64,000 nucleotides of DNA, taken from NCBI GenBank assembly GCA_048268485.1, contig JBLWVL010000011.1, positions 1 to 64,000 of the forward strand, given 5' to 3'. The notes under the pieces were generated by a model that was given only the letters and a program-made list of their open reading frames with translations, searched no databases and was not told the DNA's origin. How positions within the stretch are numbered: the first letter of the stretch is position 1; each line of letters opens with the position of its first letter. This document shows, in pieces, positions 25,400 to 34,269 of the stretch. Both the position numbers and the translations under genes were made by a program. Source of the DNA: Oceanospirillum sp048268485. GTDB lineage: Bacteria; Pseudomonadota; Gammaproteobacteria; Pseudomonadales; Halomonadaceae.

Positions 25400-26342
25400 T
25401 TGAGTCCATCACCAACCGCCGCAACTTCTCTTCTGGCATATTGCCATATTCATCCAGAATACGTTTAAGCTCTGAGGACAATTCAACGTCCCAGCCTGCT
25501 CTATGGTTATCGACATAGGGATCAAACCTGTCCCGGTAATTCTTTATGGTATTGCCAGCAATCCCGAACTGTCTGCCAAAGTAGGCAAATGTTTCGGCCT
25601 GATTTCCTTGGCTAAATCCGAAGTGCCCAAAACGGGATAAATACAGCGCAGCGATATAACAGGGCTCCCTGTTCTCGGATGTACTTACCGTATTGATAAC
25701 CCGAGTATCGGGTTGGGGGACAGTCTGATAATGACGCTGCAAGGGTTCAAAGAGTTGCCAGCTTCGAAGAAAAAGCTCTGAAGTATCGGCAACCTCACTA
25801 CCTAGCTTCAGCACCTCATCCATAATGCCAAACTTGAAGTCATCACCAATAAAGATCTGAACATCTACCTGGGAATTGAGTGGGATTAATTGAGCAACCT
25901 TATTTTTGGCGCTTTCCACTGCATTTTTCACCGCCGGGGAAGCAAACGGTGTCATAAAATAAACAGTTGATTGATGCTGTGGAAAATAGGTCATAGCCAC
26001 AAGGATTGAGCGAATCAGCTTTTTAAAAATACGCTTACCTGTGTCTGCCCCTCCGTAGTTTAAACCGCCCGAGTGGTAAGCAATATCCACCAAATGAAGC
26101 CGAGTATCTCTGGTATTTAGCCCCAGGACATCAATCTCCGCCTGTTTTAAGAGCTGAGACAATCGATTTTGTCCAAATGCTTCGGGCCATGCAGCCTTAG
26201 CTGACTCAAACAGATCTTCAACTCTGGAATCTAATTCAGTTTGCCACGCAGGGGAGGCCTTCCAGTTCAGCTCGGCAAACTCACAATGCTCCACATGCCT
26301 AAGCCATGAACGCACCAGCGATTCACCCATCTCAATTTTCAT
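25383..26342 (-). CDS. Unknown protein at the end of the restriction operon, possibly nuclease-like
   Basis: 319 aa from ATG 26342, which overlaps the stop of the metallopeptidase gene in ATGA, so it is translationally coupled. A region around residues 65-95 (AEIDVLGLN ... HLVDIAYHSGGLNYG) has acidic residues after hydrophobic strands, as in a degenerate PD-(D/E)XK core, but the usual ExK is not present. The C-terminal part (GYRDRFDPY-like NYRDRFDPYVDNHRAGWD) has no family I recognise. Proteins of this type may accompany type I restriction genes. Confidence 0.6.
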   Translation of the reverse strand: MKIEMGESLVRSWLRHVEHCEFAELNWKASPAWQTELDSRVEDLFESAKAAWPEAFGQNRLSQLLKQAEIDVLGLNTRDTRLHLVDIAYHSGGLNYGGADTGKRIFKKLIRSILVAMTYFPQHQSTVYFMTPFASPAVKNAVESAKNKVAQLIPLNSQVDVQIFIGDDFKFGIMDEVLKLGSEVADTSELFLRSWQLFEPLQRHYQTVPQPDTRVINTVSTSENREPCYIAALYLSRFGHFGFSQGNQAETFAYFGRQFGIAGNTIKNYRDRFDPYVDNHRAGWDVELSSELKRILDEYGNMPEEKLRRLVMDSISPDD

Positions 26343-27112
26343 ATAGCTTCCTTGTCGATATGCCCGGTCAGATAGGCAAAAGCCATCCCATCCAGCCGTT
26401 CTTTCGTTGTTTCCCACTGCGGCATAACTTGCTTCATCAGCCGGTAAAAGCGCTCGCTGTGATTATGTTCAGCGATATGACAGAGCTCATGCAGGATCAC
26501 GTAATCGATGCACTCGCGGGGGGCTTTAACTAGGTGAGGGTTCAAAGTAATACGGCCATTGGGCGAGCAACTGCCCCACTGGGTTTTCATCGTCAGGATA
26601 CGGATTGGCGGCTTACCACTAACCCATAACGTCTGCTCCAATAGGTCATTCATGCGCTTAGCGAAGAGCTCTTTTGCACGGGCCTTGTACCAGTCGTTCA
26701 GAAGCTGTTGCACCTTCTGCGGGCTTTTCTGGCGAACGGTTACTTCCAGCTTGCCCCGCAGCAGTTTCACGCCCTGAGGCTGTTCTGATGTCTCTATGAC
26801 CTTAAGCAGATACTGCTTCCCCAGGTAATAATGACTTTCACCACTGATGTACTGACGCGGGGTGATATGTTCCAACTGCAGGCGAAAATCCCGCAGCTGC
26901 TCATAAATCCAGCGGGCGCGCTTTTTTACAGCCTGCAGTACCGAAGCATCTTCAGCCGTCTCCGGTGCCGCCACAACCACCCGGCAATCCGGATGAACTT
27001 TTATCTGAACCTTACCGGTGGCTTTCGGGCGTTTCTCCCGCAAAAAGGAGATATGTTCATCGCCATAGTAAAAGCTCAGTGACCGGCCTTCCGGATAGAT
27101 AGGAACACTCAT
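26339..27112 (-). CDS. YgjP-like (DUF45/SprT-type) metallopeptidase
   Basis: 257 aa from ATG 27112 (a TTG at 27145 would add 11 residues overlapping hsdR). Zinc metallopeptidase signature HELCH at residues 208-212 with a third ligand in NHSERFY, and the conserved WGSCS (179-183), both typical of YgjP/DUF45. These proteins are often found beside hsdR genes; their function there is unproven and might be protein quality control or regulation of the restriction enzyme. Lies between hsdR and the unknown last gene. Confidence 0.85.
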   Translation of the reverse strand: MSVPIYPEGRSLSFYYGDEHISFLREKRPKATGKVQIKVHPDCRVVVAAPETAEDASVLQAVKKRARWIYEQLRDFRLQLEHITPRQYISGESHYYLGKQYLLKVIETSEQPQGVKLLRGKLEVTVRQKSPQKVQQLLNDWYKARAKELFAKRMNDLLEQTLWVSGKPPIRILTMKTQWGSCSPNGRITLNPHLVKAPRECIDYVILHELCHIAEHNHSERFYRLMKQVMPQWETTKERLDGMAFAYLTGHIDKEAI

Positions 27113-27141
27113 TCTATTTCTGGTTACCGCAACTAAAAGAA

Positions 27142-30100
27142 TCAACGGCCATGGTTAAGCCCAACACGGGTGATCTGAACAATCATCTCAACCAGTTTTT
27201 TCGCCTGATCCATTCCGGCACCGACCGCCTTGGTTTCTTTAAACATCAATGGCAGCAGTTTTTTACGGATATCCGCCTCAATGTTGCCCGGATTAATGGA
27301 GTTTTCGGCAACGGATTGAGACACATGGCCATCAATCTCAAACGACAGTGCCACCCATTTATCCTGCACCTGCTGATCGGTAATGGTGAAGACTTCAGGT
27401 AGTACCTTTTTAAAGACGCCAAAATAAGCCTGAGCGTGGCGATTATCCTGGAATGCATCCGGAATATCCGGCAGCTTTCGCTGCTCTGCCTGTTCCGCAA
27501 ATTCCTGAAATAGCATGTACTGCTTCAAAGGATGATCGAACAGCTGCTCCGCTTCTTCTATTGCCTGACGCAATAACTTGGAGAAAGCCTCCTGAGCATA
27601 AGGATCATCCTGCATATCCTGTTCGATCATGCGGGTGACACGGGTTTTGATAATGTCCGTCTCGTTACGGGTCTTTTCCTCAGTCCATTTCTCCGGCTCC
27701 TGAGACTGGCCCATTTTGCCGACTTCGTAAGCGCCTTCAGATTCCTGGATATCAACACCCACCACATGCTTATCCAGCAGCTTTTTCACCTGAGCCGCAT
27801 AAGCGTCGTAATCAACCTGCTCACCGGTATCCTGCTTCACCAGACGGCGCAGATTGGACATCGCTTTAACGGTTTCTTTGTAGTGCTGACGATCTTCCGG
27901 GGTGAAGCTTTTGTCTTCAAAGAAGGTGGTCGATTGCAAAGCAACCTTCAGGCAACTGGCAAAATTAGTCAGCGCCTCATAGAAGTCTTCCCGTTTTTTA
28001 AGATGAGTGTCCACCAGTTCTCCGGGAATCCCCGCAGCGGCATCACCGCCACGCTCTTCTATTTTCGGTACCAACACCTGACGTAGCTGTTCGATATCCT
28101 GCTTGTTTTTTACGCCATCAAAAATGGCCCACAGGGTTTTATACAACTGAGGCAGGCGCTTATATTCCGTGCTCATCTGGTCGTACAAGCCCTTAATATC
28201 ATCAATGTCGTAGCCGCCCTGGGTACGGGAGGCCAGATCCTGATATTTGCCAATGGTGGTATCCAGTTCAGCCAGAATGCCCCGATAGTCAATCAGATAA
28301 CCAAACTCTTTTTTCGGGTGCAGTCGGTTCACACGGGCAATCGCCTGAATCAGGTTATGGCCTTTCAGGGGCTTGTCGATATACAGCACCGCATTCTTGG
28401 GTTCATCAAAACCGGTCAGCAGCTTGTCCACCACAATCAACATGCGCAGCGGATCTTCATCATCGGCAAACCGTTCCACCATGCGGCGGGTATAGACCTT
28501 CTCATCTTCAGAACCGACGTTTTCTTTCCACCAGCGGGTGACTTCCGGAAGGGCTGCTTCATCTATAGAGCTGTTACCCTCACGGGTATCCGGTGGGCTC
28601 ATAATAATGGTGGATTCAAAACGGCTGCTTGCCGGCAGCAGGGCCAACGCCTCATCCAGATACTTTTTGTACTTAACCGCAGAGGCTTTGCTGTCACAGG
28701 CCAGTTGGGCGTTAAGATCATCATCCAGATTATCAACAAAGTGCTTTACGATATCTTCCGCAATTAACTGGATGCGGTCATTCGCCTGATAAAGCTCGCC
28801 TTTTTTGGCGTATTTTCTTTTCAGATCCGCTTTCTGCTCTTCGCTCAGGTCGGTCGTGATGCGGTTAAAGCCTGCATCGATCGCCCGCTCGTTAACATCC
28901 AGATCAGGGATACGCTCCTCATACAGCAAAGGGGTAACGGTTTTATCTTCAACCGCCCGCTGCATGGTATAGGCATGAATGATTTTGCCGAACATGTTCT
29001 CGGTTTTATCGTCTTTCAGCAGAGGTGTACCGGTGAAAGCAACAAAGGCCGCATTGGGCAACGCCTGACGCATCTGGATATTGTTTTCACCATCCTGGCT
29101 GCGGTGTCCTTCATCCACCAAAACGATAATATCTGAGCTATCGTTTTTGCATTCCGGCAGTTTGGTCGCCGTATTAAACTTCTGGATCAGCGAGAAGATA
29201 ATGCGCTCGTTGCCTTTACCGATCTGCGCAGCCAGACGACGGCCGGAAGTGGCCATGGCAGCGCTTTTATCTTTCTTACTGGCCAGCTCACCACCCGAGG
29301 TAAAAGTGGCGCTGAGCTGCGCTTCCAGATCCACCCGGTCGGTAATCACTACTATTCGGCACTGCTTAAGATCATCATGTAGGATCAGGGTTTTACTTAG
29401 AAAAACCATGATCAGAGATTTACCGGAGCCTGTCGTGTGCCAGATAACCCCACCTTCACGGCCACCAGTCGTTTTACGCATTTTGATACGCTCAATCAGA
29501 GCCTTAATGCCAAACACCTGCTGATAGCGGGCGACAATCTTGCCGATTTTTTTATCAAACAGGGTGAAGTAACGCACCATCTCCAGCAGGCGCTGAGGGC
29601 TTAACAAGCTCATCAGCAGTTCATCCTGCCCGGAAACCGACAGCTCACCGGCAGCGATCAGGCTTTCATACCAGTCCCGATCTGCTGGCTTACGGTGGCC
29701 AAACAGATTATCCAGCTGAGCGGATGTCAGCTTGGTGTTTTTAATCACCAGCTTATCCGTATCGGTCAGCTCTTCTTCACGCCAGGCCGCCCAGAACTTA
29801 TCCGGCGTACCACAGGTGCCATAACGGCCTTCAAAACCATTAATTGACAGCAACAACTGGCTGTAGGCAAACAGATGCGGGATCTCATCCGGTCGCTGGT
29901 TACGCAGACATTGGGAGATACCCTCGCCAACCGTTGGGCCCTTGTTACCATCCGGGCGCTTGGCTTCAATCACCACCAGCGGAATACCATTCACAAAACA
30001 GACGATATCCGGGCGACGCTTATCCTGATGGGAGGAACCCACACCACCGGAGCGACTGACGGTAAACTCTTCAGTAAAGGTGAAGCTGTTATTCGCGATA

Positions 30101-30486
30101 TTTTGCCAGTCGATCAGCGCAATGGTCGGACTGACCTTTTTGCCATCGACAAACTCCGTAACCGAGATACCGTACAGCAGGTGGTTGTAGATCTTCTCGT
30201 TAGCACTGAGCAAGCCTTCATTCAGCGCCGGACTGCAGATCTCGGCAATCAGGTTATCAATGGATTTTTGCGATAAAGGATACTGCTGACCGGCGTAGGT
30301 AAAACGGCGCTTTTGCAGCTCTGCTTGCAGGATATCCCGCAGAACTACCTGATCGAATTTACCGGCACGGGCTGCCAACGCCTGATCCGGTGGCAAAAAA
30401 GACCAGCCAAGGTTGGTGAGTAACGCTAAAGCAGGTAGTTTAGCGCTGTATTCTTCCTGGAATTTCGGGGCGGCTAGGGTGGTCAT
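27142..30486 (-). CDS. hsdR: Type I restriction enzyme, R subunit
   Basis: 1114-aa motor and nuclease subunit. The N-terminal nuclease core has RRPDIVCF and VVIEAKRPD (PD at 159-160, EAK at 173-175). The SF2 translocase has GSGKS (353-357), DEGH (458-461), FTGTPL and later GFDEPKNAVLYID with a motif VI-like QAIARVNR. The C-terminal helical region is of the EcoEI/R124 type. Start ATG at 30486 coincides with the last base of the PD-(D/E)XK gene upstream. Moves DNA and cuts far from unmethylated recognition sites, as a complex with HsdM and HsdS. Confidence 0.95.
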   Translation of the reverse strand: MTTLAAPKFQEEYSAKLPALALLTNLGWSFLPPDQALAARAGKFDQVVLRDILQAELQKRRFTYAGQQYPLSQKSIDNLIAEICSPALNEGLLSANEKIYNHLLYGISVTEFVDGKKVSPTIALIDWQNIANNSFTFTEEFTVSRSGGVGSSHQDKRRPDIVCFVNGIPLVVIEAKRPDGNKGPTVGEGISQCLRNQRPDEIPHLFAYSQLLLSINGFEGRYGTCGTPDKFWAAWREEELTDTDKLVIKNTKLTSAQLDNLFGHRKPADRDWYESLIAAGELSVSGQDELLMSLLSPQRLLEMVRYFTLFDKKIGKIVARYQQVFGIKALIERIKMRKTTGGREGGVIWHTTGSGKSLIMVFLSKTLILHDDLKQCRIVVITDRVDLEAQLSATFTSGGELASKKDKSAAMATSGRRLAAQIGKGNERIIFSLIQKFNTATKLPECKNDSSDIIVLVDEGHRSQDGENNIQMRQALPNAAFVAFTGTPLLKDDKTENMFGKIIHAYTMQRAVEDKTVTPLLYEERIPDLDVNERAIDAGFNRITTDLSEEQKADLKRKYAKKGELYQANDRIQLIAEDIVKHFVDNLDDDLNAQLACDSKASAVKYKKYLDEALALLPASSRFESTIIMSPPDTREGNSSIDEAALPEVTRWWKENVGSEDEKVYTRRMVERFADDEDPLRMLIVVDKLLTGFDEPKNAVLYIDKPLKGHNLIQAIARVNRLHPKKEFGYLIDYRGILAELDTTIGKYQDLASRTQGGYDIDDIKGLYDQMSTEYKRLPQLYKTLWAIFDGVKNKQDIEQLRQVLVPKIEERGGDAAAGIPGELVDTHLKKREDFYEALTNFASCLKVALQSTTFFEDKSFTPEDRQHYKETVKAMSNLRRLVKQDTGEQVDYDAYAAQVKKLLDKHVVGVDIQESEGAYEVGKMGQSQEPEKWTEEKTRNETDIIKTRVTRMIEQDMQDDPYAQEAFSKLLRQAIEEAEQLFDHPLKQYMLFQEFAEQAEQRKLPDIPDAFQDNRHAQAYFGVFKKVLPEVFTITDQQVQDKWVALSFEIDGHVSQSVAENSINPGNIEADIRKKLLPLMFKETKAVGAGMDQAKKLVEMIVQITRVGLNHGR

Positions 30487-31571
30487 TACTGCACTTGCCC
30501 CTTAGGCTCGTATCGGGCTCTGTTGTGCTCAAATGCCTCAAGTATCTGCATTCTTTTTTCAATTTGTCTAAAGATGAGAGGCTTATCTTTATAGTCCAAG
30601 GTAGTTCTGAAAGCAGCGATACTGCCTGTCTTTTCTGTCCAGAATTCCATGTGTCCTTCAGGGTCTATATAGGCCTTGGCTCCCTCATGAAGCTCGGGTG
30701 TGGAGAGCATGCAAACATAGGTCGTTAAGCAAAAACTCTTCCCTTCATTGCCATCCATAAAGAGCACCACATCGGACTGAGACTCCCATGATTTAAGTGA
30801 AAAGCGCAGAGCAGGGAATCCATGCCAATGCTGCACACCAGAAGTGACTTCATCCTCGAAACTGGCCTGTAAACCCTGTTGGTATTCTGTTCTCAGGTCA
30901 TCAATGACTTGATCTTTAAGCTGTTGAATGGCTTTTATATCGCCAAGGTTTTCGAGAACAAAGTCGGAAGTTTCTTCAGGTATTTTATTCTTCTGATCCA
31001 TCAGCTGCTCCAAATGCAGAATAAATTCACGCAACAACACCAGCCATTTACTGAGAGGCTGCTCAATAAAGGCCGTTGCCAGTTTTTCCTTCAGTACACC
31101 CATTAAACTCGGATAGCTGATTCCATACCAACCCTCAGGCGCTTCGCCGTTTGGTGACAGAACAACCAATACCACCTGTTTTCCGGGATACCTGGTTTGA
31201 GCAAAGTCGCTATAGTCATCAAAAGGATTATTCTGCTGGTGGAAAATCTTATTCTCCAAGACCACGATCCATTCATCAGACTCCAATAGCAGATCAATGC
31301 GACCTGAATGGGTACCCACTTCTCTGGAAGGTATTGTGCATAGGTGTGCTTCCAGAGTATTTTCCAGCGGAAGCAGCTCTAATAAGGCCTCAAGGGCAAT
31401 ATTGCCAAGCCCATGAGCCGCATTGTCATCAAGAAAAAAAGCCAGAATATCCGTTGTAGGGTTCTCGTAGTGCCCTCGGCCACCAATGCTGAAAATGGTT
31501 GCTTCCTTAGGTTCAGGCTTTGGAAGCGTTAGCAGCTTAGTGATTAGATTTTTTAGCTCTGTCAGTTCCAT
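30486..31571 (-). CDS. PD-(D/E)XK nuclease-family protein
   Basis: 361 aa. A nuclease core is visible: ENPTTDILAFFL (residues 36-47), RIDLLL with Asp93, then VVLENK with Glu106 and Lys108, the D-x(n)-ExK pattern of the PDDEXK_4-type family. No DNA-binding or ATPase domain is obvious. It sits between the Kiwa-like pair and hsdR, sharing its last base with the hsdR start. Related proteins occur in defence islands, but whether it is an extra effector, a partner of HsdR or a separate system is unknown. Confidence 0.8.
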   Translation of the reverse strand: MELTELKNLITKLLTLPKPEPKEATIFSIGGRGHYENPTTDILAFFLDDNAAHGLGNIALEALLELLPLENTLEAHLCTIPSREVGTHSGRIDLLLESDEWIVVLENKIFHQQNNPFDDYSDFAQTRYPGKQVVLVVLSPNGEAPEGWYGISYPSLMGVLKEKLATAFIEQPLSKWLVLLREFILHLEQLMDQKNKIPEETSDFVLENLGDIKAIQQLKDQVIDDLRTEYQQGLQASFEDEVTSGVQHWHGFPALRFSLKSWESQSDVVLFMDGNEGKSFCLTTYVCMLSTPELHEGAKAYIDPEGHMEFWTEKTGSIAAFRTTLDYKDKPLIFRQIEKRMQILEAFEHNRARYEPKGQVQ

Positions 31572-31618
31572 CGACGTTCCATCAATTAGAGAATTTTTAC
31601 GCTGACGTTCAGTAGAGG

Positions 31619-32500
31619 CTAACTAACAATACGTTTAGAGTTTGTCTGGTATTGCCTGCCTGAAAGCGGTGCTTCGTAGATATCATCCAACAGAAAATGC
31701 AGCAGCAATTTGAGCTCCTTCTTGTCATCTGGCAGCTGTATTTTCTCCTCAACGACTGACACAGTTACGTCAGGAAATGCTTCTGCAGCCTCATTGATAG
31801 ATGCCAAATCATATTGAGTTAGCACTTCACTTTGTGTGATCGCATGCACCATCTTTCGAACATCAGAGTCAGCGTTGTCCTTAAATACTGCGATATTGTC
31901 GCACTGTAAGAGCTCATGCCCGGCAAAGCTTTCTAAATCAGGATCTGTCGCTTCCTGATAAGTTTTCGAGAGATCAAAGACTATACGCAAGTTCGAAAAG
32001 CTCTTGAACTTCAGATGCTTACCCTTAATCACTGCGACCAAGCTTCGACCAAAAGTAAACATTGGATCTGTTATTTCAGTAAACGTGTTGCCTGTTTGAA
32101 GCCCGATAACAGGAATCTGGTTTCGCGCTAATAGTTGGGAGGAGTTAAAACGTTGGATCTGAACGGTCACATCGCCATTATGCTCATACCCACTAAACAG
32201 CGCTTTAATTGGTTCCAGGTCAGCATCTGATAGGTTCATGGCATGATAAGCAGTGGGATTACTGGTGACTGCAGTTGTCATCAACTCTATCTCATCAAGT
32301 CCTTCCAGCACTAAAAGCTGATTTTTCTCTGGCTTCCAGTCACCGTTGAAGTTCACCTCTTCGTCAATTCCCTTAAAAAACGTTTCTTCTTGAGTAGCCA
32401 ATATATCGGTGATCTTGGCTTGTAGATCTCCATGAAGGCGGATGCGCTTTACCTGAGCAACGTTATCAACACGAACTAATGCAAATAGATTTTGTGGCAC
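31619..32500 (-). CDS. kwaB: Kiwa anti-phage protein KwaB-like (DUF4868)
   Basis: 293 aa from GTG 32500, chosen because AAGGAG sits seven bases upstream and inside the end of kwaA; a TTG at 32524 is an alternative. Overall sequence resembles the DUF4868 family of KwaB (for example the FGRSLVAVIKGKHLKFKS region and the FDLSKTYQEAT region). In the Kiwa system, KwaB binds DNA and acts with the membrane protein KwaA, which senses phage at the envelope. Starts one base after the kwaA stop. Assignment is by sequence feel plus gene pair, not by a profile search. Confidence 0.7.
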   Translation of the reverse strand: MPQNLFALVRVDNVAQVKRIRLHGDLQAKITDILATQEETFFKGIDEEVNFNGDWKPEKNQLLVLEGLDEIELMTTAVTSNPTAYHAMNLSDADLEPIKALFSGYEHNGDVTVQIQRFNSSQLLARNQIPVIGLQTGNTFTEITDPMFTFGRSLVAVIKGKHLKFKSFSNLRIVFDLSKTYQEATDPDLESFAGHELLQCDNIAVFKDNADSDVRKMVHAITQSEVLTQYDLASINEAAEAFPDVTVSVVEEKIQLPDDKKELKLLLHFLLDDIYEAPLSGRQYQTNSKRIVS

Positions 32501-32501
32501 A

Positions 32502-33020
32502 TCAACACTCCTTATCCAAAACAATATATTCCGTCAGCTGCACCACATTTAACTTGTCTTGCGCACGACGTAGCTCTTTTTTAGTAATCAGGACGTAAGT
32601 AACCCCCTCCGGGGTAGATACCTTATAAAAATGCCAGTTCATCAACCCCAGCAGTGGATTGAAGTGATAGCTATAACCTGTACTGACGATAACAGCAAAA
32701 ATTACCAAGGTTGGAACCCAAACCTGCCAGTTTAGAGAGGCAAAATTTGCGGTAAAAAGCGGTAATAAATACAGCAGCAGAAATGTCATATTTTCCCTAT
32801 CTGCCGCTTCTACAGTGGTAATTCTAAAGCTGCTGCTTTCAAGATTTTTCTTCGCATAGCGGAGAAGCCAAATACAAAGCAATACCAAAAACAGAGACCC
32901 AGCAATAGTGAGAAGAGCCAAGATCTCATTTCCCGATTGATAAGCAACCCATGCGTAACTAAAGCCAACAGGAGCAATAGATGTCCCTGTCAGCATCAGT
33001 TTAGCTAGCCAGCTAAGCAT
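32502..33020 (-). CDS. kwaA: Kiwa membrane protein KwaA-like
   Basis: 172 aa with about four membrane segments (residues roughly 8-28, 34-54, 79-95 and 100-119) and a short soluble C-terminus. That topology, the size, and the KwaB-like gene immediately after it match KwaA, the envelope-sensing half of Kiwa. The ATG overlaps the hsdS stop by eight bases (ATGCTTAG), so it is translated as part of the restriction operon. By itself the sequence would only be called a small membrane protein. Confidence 0.65.
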   Translation of the reverse strand: MLSWLAKLMLTGTSIAPVGFSYAWVAYQSGNEILALLTIAGSLFLVLLCIWLLRYAKKNLESSSFRITTVEAADRENMTFLLLYLLPLFTANFASLNWQVWVPTLVIFAVIVSTGYSYHFNPLLGLMNWHFYKVSTPEGVTYVLITKKELRRAQDKLNVVQLTEYIVLDKEC

Positions 33021-34269
33021 CGAGTTTCACCCGGCGCTTACCCGTCAGCAGCTGCTGCATCAGGGCTTTTTTCTCTTGTTTCAGGTACCCCAGCCGCTGT
33101 TTAAGAGTGGTGATATCCTGGTCTGTAATCGAAATTGCATCAGCAATTTTTTTCTGTTCCTCAAGCGGTGGAAGTCTAAAATGAGCTTTGTTTATTCCGC
33201 CAACAGAAAGACCGAATCTTGTTGCCCCCGTCGCCAAGGTAAAAAAGTAATACCTAGTTTTTGGTAGTGAAAACAGATAGTTAAGAAATGCTCCATTTGC
33301 TATTTCAGCTTTAGGTCTAACGATCGCAAGGTGATAACCGCACACCACCCCACCTAGATCTTCCGAAACCAACGCTGGCACTGCAATGTCCCCAGGTGTT
33401 TCTGAGTCTTTTGTGATAATCACATCGTCAAGCTGCAAGGTGTATTTTTCAATTTCAGCAGGCTTAGCAGTGGCTTTCATAAAGGTTAAGTCACGCGTAA
33501 TCTGATGGTTATAGTAAACATCGGTGTAATTGCAGAGTTCTACAGGAATTTCACCATCTATAGCTTTTTTATCCACCGGGCTTACAATTACCTGTGCAAC
33601 ATCCGTCAAAAAGTGATCTTCCCACTCCCCACTAAACCTCTCTCCACTCTCATCCAGCAGGCGCTTCTTACCCGTCAGCAGCAGCTGCATTAGGGCTTTT
33701 TTCTGCTGCTGACTGTTCGCAAGCAGCTGCTCGGTGGTGGTAATGGCCTTATCCCAGATGGAGAGGGCTTGGGCGATTCGCTCTTCTTCTTCCTTCGAGG
33801 AGGCAGATATGAGGGGCAACTCTCCAAGAATCTCTGTGTTCATATTTGGCATAGTCTGACCAACAGCGTTCTGCTCTAGCCACTTTCTGACACTTTCTTT
33901 TTGAAGGAAGTAAGCCAAAAAATTAGAAGAATGCTTTTCATTAGGCCTGGCTTTTAGGCACCCGGTTCCACATAAAGCGCCTTCTGATTCTTCATCGATC
34001 AAAGCAAACCTAGTCACATCACCTCTTCGACTAAAAAGTAAATCACCTGTTTTCAATATATGCTTTTTGAGATATGTGGACTTTTCTTTAGATATCTTTG
34101 CTGCGGAGTCCAAGTTTGCTCTGCAATTAATAAGATCTTTTGGCATCAGAACAGGCACACCTTCATCTACATATTCATGCGCATGTAATTGACTACCAAA
34201 CGGCCCTGTTTGAAGTCTGCCTGAGCAAACGTCTCTTAAACTCGTTAATTTCCACCCCTCAGGCACCAT
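33013..34269 (-). CDS. hsdS: Type I restriction specificity subunit
   Basis: 418 aa from ATG 34269, which overlaps the hsdM stop by 11 bases (upstream extension in frame lies inside hsdM). Two target-recognition domains (about 5-160 and 205-370) are each followed by the conserved helical repeat KKALMQLLLTGKKR / KKALMQQLLTGKRR, the spacer helices that set the distance between half-sites. The DNA encoding these repeats is also nearly identical, which favours swapping of recognition domains. It gives the methylase and nuclease their DNA sequence. Confidence 0.93.
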   Translation of the reverse strand: MVPEGWKLTSLRDVCSGRLQTGPFGSQLHAHEYVDEGVPVLMPKDLINCRANLDSAAKISKEKSTYLKKHILKTGDLLFSRRGDVTRFALIDEESEGALCGTGCLKARPNEKHSSNFLAYFLQKESVRKWLEQNAVGQTMPNMNTEILGELPLISASSKEEEERIAQALSIWDKAITTTEQLLANSQQQKKALMQLLLTGKKRLLDESGERFSGEWEDHFLTDVAQVIVSPVDKKAIDGEIPVELCNYTDVYYNHQITRDLTFMKATAKPAEIEKYTLQLDDVIITKDSETPGDIAVPALVSEDLGGVVCGYHLAIVRPKAEIANGAFLNYLFSLPKTRYYFFTLATGATRFGLSVGGINKAHFRLPPLEEQKKIADAISITDQDITTLKQRLGYLKQEKKALMQQLLTGKRRVKLDA

